A stretch of DNA of 57,387 bases from Mycobacterium sp. KBS0706 (GTDB lineage: Bacteria; Pseudomonadota; Alphaproteobacteria; DSM-16000; Inquilinaceae): assembly GCF_005938675.2 (NCBI RefSeq), contig NZ_VCCH02000053.1, positions 1-57,387 on the forward strand, read 5' to 3'. Made by a program: the position numbers and the translations under genes. Positions 7,644 through 15,626 of the stretch are shown here, piece after piece. The number at the start of each line of letters is the position of its first letter. Positions within the stretch are counted from its first letter, which is position 1. The notes below the pieces were generated by a model that saw only the letters and a program-made list of their open reading frames with translations, was not told the origin of the DNA and did no database searches.

Positions 7644-9320
7644 ATGGCCGTCGTCAACGGAACCGCGGGAAACGACCTGATCCATCTGCTCGGCGACGGG
7701 GTGGTCCTCCCGCCCGGCTACAACGATATACCCCTGGCGACGGCCTTCAACGACACCCTGAACGGTCTCGGCGGCAACGACATCATCCATGGCGGCGGCG
7801 GCATCGACCTGATCGATGGCGGCATCGGCGACGATAAGCTCGTCGGCGGCAACGGCGATGACGTGCTCACGGGCGGCGCCGGCGCGGACCGGCTCGAAGG
7901 CGGCAGCGGCATCGACACCGTCAGCTACGCCGGCGCCATCGCCGGGGTGACCCTCAACCTCTTGAACGGCGTCGGCTCCGGCGGCGCCAACGACTCCAGC
8001 GGCGACAGCGTCATCGACGTGGAGAACATCATCGGTGGCCTGGGCGGGGACACGCTCATCGGCAACAATGTCGCTGCCAACGTCCTCAACGGCGGCGACG
8101 GCAATGACGACCTCGACGGGCTGAACGGCAACGATACGCTGATCGGTGGGGCCGGCGACGATCACCTCACGGGCGGCAGCGGCGCGGACCAGATCGACGG
8201 CGGCGCCGGGGTCGACCTGGTCGACTATGCCGGCTCCGCCGCCGTGACCATCAATCTCAGCACCGGCAGCGCCAGCGGCGGCGATGCCACGGGCGACGTG
8301 CTGACCGGCATCGAGAATGTCTACGGTGCCTTCCTCGTCAACGATATCCTGACCGGCTCGGCCGGGAACAACCTGCTCGACGGCCGGGGCGGGGACGACA
8401 TCCTCAACGGTCTCGGCGGCGTCGACATCCTGCGGGGCCACGATGATGACGACATCCTCAACGGCGGCGACGGCAACGATGTGCTCTATGGCGAGAACGG
8501 TGCCGACCAGCTCGACGGCAGCGCCGGCATCGACACCGCCAGCTACTACCTCCGTCCGGAGGCCGTCGTCGTCGACCTCGCCGCCGGGACCGGCAGCGGC
8601 GGCGAGGCCCAGGGCGACACCCTGGTCGCGATCGAGAACCTCAGCGGCAGCCAGGGCAGCGACATCCTTTCCGGCGATGCCGGCGCCAACACGCTCCAGG
8701 GCTGGAACGGCGACGACGTGCTCCGCGGCCGCGGCGGCGCGGACAAGCTGGACGGCGGCGTCGGCACCGACCTCGCCAGCTATTGGGGCGAGGCCACCGG
8801 CGTCACGGTGAATCTCACCACCGGCACCGGCAGCGGCGGCAACGCAGCCGGCGACACCTATGTCGCAATCGAGAACGTCAACGGCAGCCAGGGCGGCGAT
8901 ACGCTGATCGGCAGCAGCGGCGCCAATGCGCTGAACGGCTTCGAAAGCAACGACGTGATCAGCGGCGGCGGCGGCAAGGACCTGCTGGGTGGTGGTGCGG
9001 GGGCCGACCGCTTCGTCTATGCGTCGATCGCCGAGAGCGTGGTGGGCGCCAATGCCGACCGGATCACCGATTTCAGCCACGCCCAGGGCGACAGGATCGA
9101 CCTGTCGCTGATCGACGCGAACTCCGGCGCGCCCGGCGACCAGGCCTTCACCTATATCGGCGCCGGCCTCTACACCGGTGTGGCCGGGCAGCTGCGCGCC
9201 GCCGTCACCGCCCCCGGCGTCACCACCGTCGCCGGCGACGTCAACGGTGACGGCGTCTCTGACTTCCACATCCAGCTCACCGGCGCCCTGGCGCTCGTCG
9301 CAGCGGATTTCGTGCTCTGA
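7644..9320 (+). CDS. secreted RTX (calcium-binding repeat) protein
   Basis: The 558-residue protein is built almost entirely of glycine/aspartate nonapeptide repeats of the GGxGxDxLx type (for example GGNGDDVLTGGAGADRLEGG), in about five blocks. The blocks are separated by a recurring beta-strand insert ending in conserved VAIENVxGSxGxD-like text. Such repeats fold as Ca2+-filled beta rolls outside the cell and are normally exported by a type I secretion system through an uncleaved C-terminal signal. The last 120 residues (ADRFVYASIAES and DRITDFSHAQGDRIDLSLID) are the usual C-terminal module. No enzymatic domain is seen, so it may be structural or adhesive. No ABC/MFP secretion genes are adjacent. 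Confidence 0.88.
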   Translation: MAVVNGTAGNDLIHLLGDGVVLPPGYNDIPLATAFNDTLNGLGGNDIIHGGGGIDLIDGGIGDDKLVGGNGDDVLTGGAGADRLEGGSGIDTVSYAGAIAGVTLNLLNGVGSGGANDSSGDSVIDVENIIGGLGGDTLIGNNVAANVLNGGDGNDDLDGLNGNDTLIGGAGDDHLTGGSGADQIDGGAGVDLVDYAGSAAVTINLSTGSASGGDATGDVLTGIENVYGAFLVNDILTGSAGNNLLDGRGGDDILNGLGGVDILRGHDDDDILNGGDGNDVLYGENGADQLDGSAGIDTASYYLRPEAVVVDLAAGTGSGGEAQGDTLVAIENLSGSQGSDILSGDAGANTLQGWNGDDVLRGRGGADKLDGGVGTDLASYWGEATGVTVNLTTGTGSGGNAAGDTYVAIENVNGSQGGDTLIGSSGANALNGFESNDVISGGGGKDLLGGGAGADRFVYASIAESVVGANADRITDFSHAQGDRIDLSLIDANSGAPGDQAFTYIGAGLYTGVAGQLRAAVTAPGVTTVAGDVNGDGVSDFHIQLTGALALVAADFVL

Positions 9321-9336
9321 CCCTCGACGAAGCCCC

Positions 9337-9377
9337 GGCCGGACGCTGCCAGCCGAGTCCGCTGGCTGCGTCCGGCC
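9337..9377 (+). terminator. hairpin downstream of the RTX gene
   Basis: GGCCGGACGCTGCCAGC (9337-9353) pairs with GCTGGCTGCGTCCGGCC (9361-9377), 17 bp with one mismatch and a seven-base loop, 17 bases after the RTX stop codon. There is no T-tract, so this is a strong stem that may stabilise the 3' end or pause polymerase rather than a textbook terminator. Confidence 0.5.
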
Positions 9378-9520
9378 GACATGGCTGCAGGGTTGCAAGA
9401 GGCGATACGTCCAGGCTGATCTCGTCCTCCAGTGACCACCATCACCGGCGACACCGGGCGCGGGTCGTGTAGTATCGCCGTGCCGGGCGAGGGGACGCCC
9501 GGTTCTGCCGATGGGAAGCC

Positions 9521-12046
9521 ATGCCCGATATCGCCCTGGCGGTGCTCGCCATATCCATCCTGATCGTGCTGGTGGCGCTGCTGCAGCCGCTGGCCACGCG
9601 CCTGGCGCTGCCGCATTCGGTGCTGATCGCCGCGCTCGGCATCGCCATCGGCAGCATCGGCAGCGTCACCGGCGTGATCGGCGGCGGCGGGCCGCTGTCC
9701 GAATTCGCCCATGCGCTGACCGGCGGCGAGATCCGGTCCGAGGCGATCCTGCACATCTTCCTGCCGATCCTGCTGTTCGAGGCCGGGCTGCACATGGATG
9801 TGCGGCGGATGATGGATGACGGGGCGACGATCCTGACCCTCGCCGTGGTCGCCGTGCTGGTGTGCAGCCTGGTGGTCGGGGTGGCGCTGTGGGGCACCTC
9901 GAGCCAGGGGCTGGTGCTGTGCCTGCTGCTGGGCGCCATCGTCGCCACCACCGACCCGGCGGCGGTGATCGGCATCTTCCGCGACGCCGGCGCGCCACGG
10001 CGCCTGACCATCCTGGTCGAGGGCGAGAGCCTGCTCAACGACGCCGCGGCCATCACCCTCTACATCGTCCTGATCGGCCTGCTGACCGCCGGCGCCGGCG
10101 CCGGCCATGGCGACGCCGATGCGGGCGGCGCGCCGCTGTTGTTCCTGCGCTTCTTCATCGGCGGCGGGCTGTTCGGCTTCATCGCCGGGCGCCTGGCCTT
10201 CATGGTGATGCGGCCGCTGAACCGCTACCCGGTGGCCGAGGTCGCCTTCACCCTGGCGCTGCCCTACATCGCCTATGTCGTGGCCGAGCGCTACCTGCAC
10301 GTCTCCGGCGTGGTCGCGGTGGTGACGGTGGCGCTGGTGGTCGGGTCCACCGGCCGGGTGCGGATCTCGGCCGAGGGCTGGGAGGGGCTGGAGAAGGTGT
10401 GGGCGCTGCTCGGCTTCTGCGCCTCGACCCTGATCTTCATCTTCGCCGCCATGCTGGTGCCGGAGTTCCTGCGCGACGCCACGGTCGAGGACGGCTACCT
10501 GCTGCTGGTGCTGGTCGCCGCTGCCTTCGCCGCCCGCGCCATCGTGCTGTGGGCGATGCTGCCGCTGCTGACTTGGCTCAAGGTGGCGCAGCCGGTCAGC
10601 ACGCCCTATCGCCTCGTCATCCTGTGGGGTGGGCTGCGCGGCGCCGTCACCCTGGCGCTGGCGCTGGCGGTCAGCGAGAACCCGCTGCTCGGGCCCGAGG
10701 CGACGCATTTCGTGGTGGTGCTGGCCACCGGCTTCGTGCTGTGGACGCTGCTGATCAACGCCACCACGCTGCGGCTGGTGATGCGGGCGCTGGGCCTGAA
10801 CGCGCTGAGCCCGACCGAGCTGGCGCTGCGCGACCGCGCCCTGCACCAGGCGCGCGAGGGCATCGCCGAGCGGATCGAGGAGATCGGCGCAGAGCAGCAT
10901 CTGGCGCCGGAGGTGGCGAAGGAGGCCGCCGAGGCCTATCGCAGCCGGCTCAGCGGCCTGGCCAGCCGGCCCTTCATGCTCGATCCGAAGGAGCGCGAGC
11001 GGATGGGGCTGATGGCCCTGGCCAACCGCGAACGCGACCTGGTGGTCGAGCATTTCGATCAGAAGCTGATGTCGCGTCGCACTGCCGCCGACCTGCTGAC
11101 CCAGGTCGGGCGGCTGCACGACGCGGCGATGACCGACGGCCGCGCCGGCTATCTCGCTGCTGCCACCCGCAACATCGGCTTCGGCACGAGCTTCCGCCTC
11201 GCCATCCAGCTGCAGCGCTACACCGGTTGGGACCGGTCGCTATCCAGCCGCATCGCCGACCGCCTCGAGATGCTGAAGGTGGCGCGGATGATGATCGAGA
11301 TGCTGAAGCGCCATGCCGAGGCCGAGATGCGCCGGCTGCTCGGTGCCGAGGTATGGCAGTCGCTCGACGCCGTGCTGACCACCCGGCTCGACGCCGTCGT
11401 CGCCGCGATCGAAGCGTGGCGGCTGCAATATCCGGACTATGAGCGCCGGATGTCCGAGCGCTTCCTGCGCTGGGCGGCGCTGCGGCTGGAAGCGGCGGAA
11501 TATGACGAGCTGCGCAACCAGCAGTTCATCAGCGGCGAGATCTACGAGGACCTGCAGCGCGACGTCGGCCGGCTGTACGAGACGCTGCAGAAGCGGCCGC
11601 AGTTGGACCTCGGCCTCAGCACCGAGGAGCTGGTGCGGCGCCTGCCGTTCTTCCAGGGCCTGTCGGAGGAACGGATCGGCCAGATCTGCAAGCTGCTGAA
11701 GCCGATCTTCGCGGTGCCGGGCGAGGCCATCGTCCAGGCCGGCGACCGCGGCGACACCATGTATTTCATCTCCTCCGGCGCGGTCGAGGTCGGCCGCGGC
11801 GGGCGCAAGTTCCGGCTCGGCCGCGGCGACTTCTTCGGCGAGATGGCGCTGTTGATCAGCGGCCGCCGCAACGCCACCGTCACCGCCATCGCCTTCTGCA
11901 AGCTCCTGGCGCTGACCGCCCGCGACCTGCAGGCTCTGGCCAGCGCCCATCCCGATTTGCGCCGCACCATCACCGAGGTCGCCCGCGCCCGCAGCACCGA
12001 GACCGAACGCACGATCTCGGCGCTGGGGGAGGAGGAGGCGGTGTGA
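9521..12046 (+). CDS. Na+(K+)/H+ antiporter (CPA1/NhaP type) with C-terminal cyclic-nucleotide-binding domain
   Basis: The first about 420 residues form a 12-13-helix CPA1 exchanger with the ATDPAAVIGIFRDAG-type motif and the ND carboxylate motif (ESLLNDAAAI). Residues about 430-700 are a long hydrophilic, helix-rich linker. Residues about 704-830 are a cyclic-nucleotide-binding fold (LPFFQGLSEERI, then a phosphate-binding cassette GDFFGEMALLISGRRNATV with Glu and Arg in place). The 841-residue protein resembles in layout the gated exchangers of the SOS1/SLC9C type. It should exchange cytoplasmic Na+ or K+ for protons, with gating by cAMP or cGMP inferred from the cassette. It converges on the phoX-like gene, seven bases apart. 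Confidence 0.88.
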   Translation: MPDIALAVLAISILIVLVALLQPLATRLALPHSVLIAALGIAIGSIGSVTGVIGGGGPLSEFAHALTGGEIRSEAILHIFLPILLFEAGLHMDVRRMMDDGATILTLAVVAVLVCSLVVGVALWGTSSQGLVLCLLLGAIVATTDPAAVIGIFRDAGAPRRLTILVEGESLLNDAAAITLYIVLIGLLTAGAGAGHGDADAGGAPLLFLRFFIGGGLFGFIAGRLAFMVMRPLNRYPVAEVAFTLALPYIAYVVAERYLHVSGVVAVVTVALVVGSTGRVRISAEGWEGLEKVWALLGFCASTLIFIFAAMLVPEFLRDATVEDGYLLLVLVAAAFAARAIVLWAMLPLLTWLKVAQPVSTPYRLVILWGGLRGAVTLALALAVSENPLLGPEATHFVVVLATGFVLWTLLINATTLRLVMRALGLNALSPTELALRDRALHQAREGIAERIEEIGAEQHLAPEVAKEAAEAYRSRLSGLASRPFMLDPKERERMGLMALANRERDLVVEHFDQKLMSRRTAADLLTQVGRLHDAAMTDGRAGYLAAATRNIGFGTSFRLAIQLQRYTGWDRSLSSRIADRLEMLKVARMMIEMLKRHAEAEMRRLLGAEVWQSLDAVLTTRLDAVVAAIEAWRLQYPDYERRMSERFLRWAALRLEAAEYDELRNQQFISGEIYEDLQRDVGRLYETLQKRPQLDLGLSTEELVRRLPFFQGLSEERIGQICKLLKPIFAVPGEAIVQAGDRGDTMYFISSGAVEVGRGGRKFRLGRGDFFGEMALLISGRRNATVTAIAFCKLLALTARDLQALASAHPDLRRTITEVARARSTETERTISALGEEEAV

Positions 12047-12053
12047 CGCCGCC

Positions 12054-13619
12054 TCAGAGCGGCCCGCGCTCCCAGGGGCCGGTGATGGCGAAGGTGATGC
12101 CCGGGGTCTGGATGTTGACGAACAGGGTGCGGCCCTCCGGGCTCCAGCACGCGCCGGCGAACTCGCTGGCGCGGTAGTCGCCCTCGGCGATGGTCTTGCC
12201 GGCGTCGGCGATCTGGCCGGCGGTCAGCTCAATATTGTTCTTCAACAGGTAGAACGGCGCGCCCTGGCGGGTCAGCGCGACCAGCCGGGTGCCGGGGCCA
12301 TAGGTGTCCGGGCTGCCGGCCGGGGCCGCGTCCGGGTCCTCGCACAGCACCACGCCGCCGCGCGGGCTGACCGTGACGTTGTCCGGGTTGTGCGCCGCGA
12401 TCTGGCTGTCGCTGACGAACAGCGCCCGCAGCCGCTGGGTGAACAGGTCCAGCACCCAGACCGCGCCATAGCCGCGGCCGAGCCGGCCGCTCGGCTCCTT
12501 GCCCGTGCTGGTGTCGACGATGAACATGCGGCCATCGGCGTAGAAGATGCCCTCGCCGCGGCTCATCCGCAGCCCGCCCTCGGCCCAGCTCTGGGCGAAG
12601 GGGCCGCTCAGCGTCTCACCGGTCCCGATGTCGGGGAAGCCGATCGGCGCGGTGACCGAATCCATGTCCGGCTGCTCGATGTCGATCCAGTCCAGCTGGT
12701 ACTCGTCGCCGACATGGGCGACCACCAGGTCGGCGTTCGGACGGCGGCGGACGCGGGCCGCCTGCAGCCGGCCGCCGTGGTCCAGCGCGCCGTGCCGGCC
12801 CGAGCGGTCGTCCGGGATGAAGCGGTACAGCCCCGATTTGTTGCGGTCGTCCTCGGTCAGATAGATGATGCCGGTGCGCGGGTCGACGGCCACCGCCTCA
12901 TGGCTGAAGCGGCCCATCGCCACCAGCGGGCGGCCGGTGGTGCGCTCGGCCTCCGGATGGACCTCGAACACGTAGCCGTGGCGGCGGCCGGCGGTGGACC
13001 GGGCGTTGGTCTTGACCTCCTCGCAGCTCAGCCAGGTGCCCCAGGGCGTGCGGCCGCCGGCGCAGTTCTGCAGGGTGCCGGCCAGGCTGGCTTCGGCCGA
13101 GACCCAGCGGCCGTTGCGGAAGCGCAGCGTGGTGGTGCCGCCGCCGGCGCGCGAGCCGCTGGTGTCGACCGTGCCGGTGTCGTAGGTGCCCGGCGCGGTG
13201 ATCATGGTGCCGGCGGCGCTGATCTCGTGGTTGCGGACCAGGATCAGCTCGTCGCCCCGGTCGTGGCCATGGCCGTGACCGCGGCCGAGACCGAACCAGC
13301 GGCCGCCCTTGCCGTGCACCACCGCCATGCCGTCATGCTTGCCCGGCGCCGGCTGGCCGTCGGCCATGCGGTCGCCGGTCCAGGAGAAGGAGCTGTAGCG
13401 GAAGCCGGGCGGCAGCAGCAGCAGCGGCAGGCCGGTGCTCTCGTCGGCGGCCGGGGCCAGGGGGCCGTAGGGGCTGCGGACCGGGGCGGTCCAGTTCTCG
13501 CCGGTGGCGGCGGCCTGGGCCTGGCGCTGCGACAGCGCACCCAGGCTGCCGATGGCGCCCAGGGCCAGGGCGGCGCCGCCGCCTTGGAGGAGGAGGCGTC
13601 GGGAGGTGGGGATGGACAT
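12054..13619 (-). CDS. PhoX-family (DUF839) Tat-exported phosphatase-like protein
   Basis: The 521-residue protein begins with a twin-arginine signal (SRRLLLQGGGAALALG, cleavage near AQA-A at about 37). The mature part matches the PhoX/DUF839 beta-propeller family: GTWLSCEEVKTN, HEAVAVDPRTGIIYLTEDD, SGLYRF and GEGIFYADGRMFIVDTSTGK are typical segments. PhoX enzymes are Ca/Fe-dependent periplasmic alkaline phosphatases, but the family also contains members without shown phosphatase activity. A His/Gly-rich stretch (GLGRGHGHGHDRGDE) could bind metal. The start ATG at 13619 has AGGAGA upstream, and the 326-base upstream region is unusually AT-rich. Confidence 0.82.
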   Translation of the reverse strand: MSIPTSRRLLLQGGGAALALGAIGSLGALSQRQAQAAATGENWTAPVRSPYGPLAPAADESTGLPLLLLPPGFRYSSFSWTGDRMADGQPAPGKHDGMAVVHGKGGRWFGLGRGHGHGHDRGDELILVRNHEISAAGTMITAPGTYDTGTVDTSGSRAGGGTTTLRFRNGRWVSAEASLAGTLQNCAGGRTPWGTWLSCEEVKTNARSTAGRRHGYVFEVHPEAERTTGRPLVAMGRFSHEAVAVDPRTGIIYLTEDDRNKSGLYRFIPDDRSGRHGALDHGGRLQAARVRRRPNADLVVAHVGDEYQLDWIDIEQPDMDSVTAPIGFPDIGTGETLSGPFAQSWAEGGLRMSRGEGIFYADGRMFIVDTSTGKEPSGRLGRGYGAVWVLDLFTQRLRALFVSDSQIAAHNPDNVTVSPRGGVVLCEDPDAAPAGSPDTYGPGTRLVALTRQGAPFYLLKNNIELTAGQIADAGKTIAEGDYRASEFAGACWSPEGRTLFVNIQTPGITFAITGPWERGPL

Positions 13620-13945
13620 AAGGTCTCCTGCTGGCTGTCCGTCGACCTGGGTCCTGCAAACGCCTGAGGCGAAGGATGGTTGTCCCAAAGCCAAGGGGAT
13701 CACTGACCGGCAGGGCTATAGCCAAGATCAGATAAACTTTTGTTAAGGAGACTCGGCAGCGATCAATAAATAAAATCAAATCCCCTATCATGTTTCACAT
13801 TTATGGCATATTAATTGTGTTTAAAATTAAAGTATAAATTCCAATTTTTTTTGACGGTGAATCGATAGTCATGTCGGCGGCAAGTGTTTAGAAGTATCCC
13901 CCGGGTCCCATGTCGGAGATCGGATTGGAGCATACCAACTCATGG
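13620..13945. other. AT-rich intergenic region between phoX-like and lysR genes
   Basis: No gene is seen. About 13725-13875 is strikingly AT-rich (TTAATTGTGTTTAAAATTAA and similar) for this genome. It is the upstream region of the leftward phoX-like gene and also lies beyond the 3' end of the leftward lysR gene. It probably holds the phoX-like promoter; a clear Pho box could not be identified by eye. Confidence 0.5.
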
Positions 13946-14833
13946 TCACGCAACGGGCATAGGACCGGCGACCGGCCGACGCGCCTCGTCTACGAGCCAG
14001 TCGCGAAAGCGAAGCACCATGGGTCGCGCCTCGCCGGGCTGAAGCAGGGCGTAATGGGCGGCCGGGCCGCGGATGGCATGCGGGAAGGGCTGGATGAGCT
14101 TGCCGTCCCGCAGCAGCGGTCCGAAGAACCGTGGCGAGAGCAGCGCCACGCCGGCGCCCTCGACGGCGGCCGCGGCGTCCAGCTCATGCGTCGGGTAGTC
14201 GTCGGCGTAGAAGCGCAGGCCGGGCACCTCCACACCCGCCTCGCGGAACCAGCGCCGCCAGCCGTCATGGGGTAGCAGCGGCAAGGCCGCCAGGTCCGCG
14301 GGCGACGACAGCTTTGCCCCGGCCGCCAGCGCCGGGCTCAGCATCGACGTGGCCTCGACCGGCATCAGGGCCGTCGCCTCGAAGCCGGGCCAGTCGCCAT
14401 TCCCGGTCCGGATCGCGATGTCGAAGCCGTCGGCCGGCCGCAATTCGGCCGAGACATCGAGCGTGATCGGGACGGCATCGGGCAGGGCGTGATACGCGGC
14501 GAGCCGGGGCGTCAGCCAGCGCATGGCGAAGGTCGGGACGGCGGTCACGCGCAGGGGCTCGGCCGCACCACGACAATCGTCGACCGCCGAGCGGATCAGG
14601 CCCAGGGCCTGGGCCATCCGTGCCGCGAGCGCCGTGCCGGCTTCGGTCGGGGTCACGTTCGGGCCCGAGCGGCGGAACAGCCTCACCCCGAGCTCCGCCT
14701 CGAGATCGCGGATCCGCAGGCTGATGGCGGCCGGGGTCACGCCGAGCTCGGCCGCCGCCCGGGTGAAGTTCGCATGGCGGACGCCGGCTTCGAGGACGCG
14801 CAGCGATTCCAGAGCCGGCAGGCGTTTCGGCAT
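13946..14833 (-). CDS. LysR-family transcriptional regulator (GcvA-like)
   Basis: The 295-residue protein has an N-terminal winged helix (residues 6-65, with HANFTRAAAELGVTPAAISL and RLFRRSGPNVTPTEAG) and a periplasmic-binding-protein-like effector domain. The sequence LPALESLRVLEAGVRHANFT is typical of the GcvA/AmpR-like subgroup. ATG at 14833 is used because the HTH starts directly after it. It is divergent from the DUF3237 gene with a 103-base shared intergenic region carrying TTAA-N7-TTAA (about 14842-14856), a candidate LysR-type site, so it probably controls its neighbour and itself. The inducer is unknown. Confidence 0.85.
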   Translation of the reverse strand: MPKRLPALESLRVLEAGVRHANFTRAAAELGVTPAAISLRIRDLEAELGVRLFRRSGPNVTPTEAGTALAARMAQALGLIRSAVDDCRGAAEPLRVTAVPTFAMRWLTPRLAAYHALPDAVPITLDVSAELRPADGFDIAIRTGNGDWPGFEATALMPVEATSMLSPALAAGAKLSSPADLAALPLLPHDGWRRWFREAGVEVPGLRFYADDYPTHELDAAAAVEGAGVALLSPRFFGPLLRDGKLIQPFPHAIRGPAAHYALLQPGEARPMVLRFRDWLVDEARRPVAGPMPVA

Positions 14834-14936
14834 GGCCCATGTTAAGGGCAGCTTAAGATGACAGGCAAGATCGATCGCTTTGGGCCGGCTGGCTCGCCCG
14901 CGCTTAATGCGGTCTTTCGCCGGACCGGAGATCCCC

Positions 14937-15398
14937 ATGATCGAGCTGAAATCGCGCGCCTTGTTCACCCTCTCGCTGAACCTCCATCCCATTCACGAAC
15001 TGGGCCTGACGCCGGCCGGCGAGCGCCGGGTCGTGCCGGTCTCCGGCGGGCGGTTCGAGGGCGACAGGCTGGCCGGCGAGGTCCTGCCGCATGGCGGCTC
15101 GGACCTGCTGCTCACTCGCGCCGACGGCTCGTTCCAGCAGGATGTCCGGCTGACCCTCCGGACCGGGGACGGGGCGCTGGTCCTGATGACCTATCGCGGC
15201 GTGCGGCATGCCGCGCCCGAGGTCGGCGACCGGATCGCGCGGGGCGAGGCGGTCGAAGGGTCGGAGTACTATCTGCGGATTGTCCCGTTCTTCGAGACGG
15301 CCTCGCCGGCCCATGCCTGGCTCAACCGGATCGTGGCTGTCGGCATCGGCGAGCGCCGTCCGGGCGGCGTGACCTACGATATCTTCGAGATCCTGTGA
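14937..15398 (+). CDS. DUF3237 domain protein
   Basis: This 153-residue single-domain protein matches the DUF3237 beta-barrel family (LEPLFTL-like start here as SRALFTLSLNLHPIHELG, then VSGGRFEGDRLAGEVLPHGG, RADGSFQQDVRLTLRTGDGA, YRGVRH and YYLRIVPFFETASPAHAWLN). Function of the family is not established. ATG at 14937 has CGGAG upstream. It stands alone, divergent from the LysR gene, and is probably its target. Confidence 0.85.
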   Translation: MIELKSRALFTLSLNLHPIHELGLTPAGERRVVPVSGGRFEGDRLAGEVLPHGGSDLLLTRADGSFQQDVRLTLRTGDGALVLMTYRGVRHAAPEVGDRIARGEAVEGSEYYLRIVPFFETASPAHAWLNRIVAVGIGERRPGGVTYDIFEIL

Positions 15399-15626
15399 GG
15401 CCGGGCGGCCGACATCGGCATCGGCCACCCGGCCGCGACGGCTCAGAAGTCGCCCTCGGCGCCCTTTTGGGGCTCGCCATGACGGGTGAATACGTCCGGC
15501 TGTCGGTCCCAGCCATCCTTTGGGAAACACCGTGCCCTGGGAATTTCACCTGCGGCCTGCGGAAGGGACTGGCGGGCATTCCTAGGGAGGCGTAAAGGTC
15601 GGACATACCCCTTCAGGAGAGCGGCC

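Noticed and set aside
7644..9320. Tandem repeats as CRISPR array
   Set aside because: Repeats are protein-coding RTX nonapeptides in one open frame with no constant spacer structure.
13620..13945. Pho box before the PhoX-like gene
   Set aside because: No pair of TGTCA-type half-sites with proper spacing could be read with confidence.
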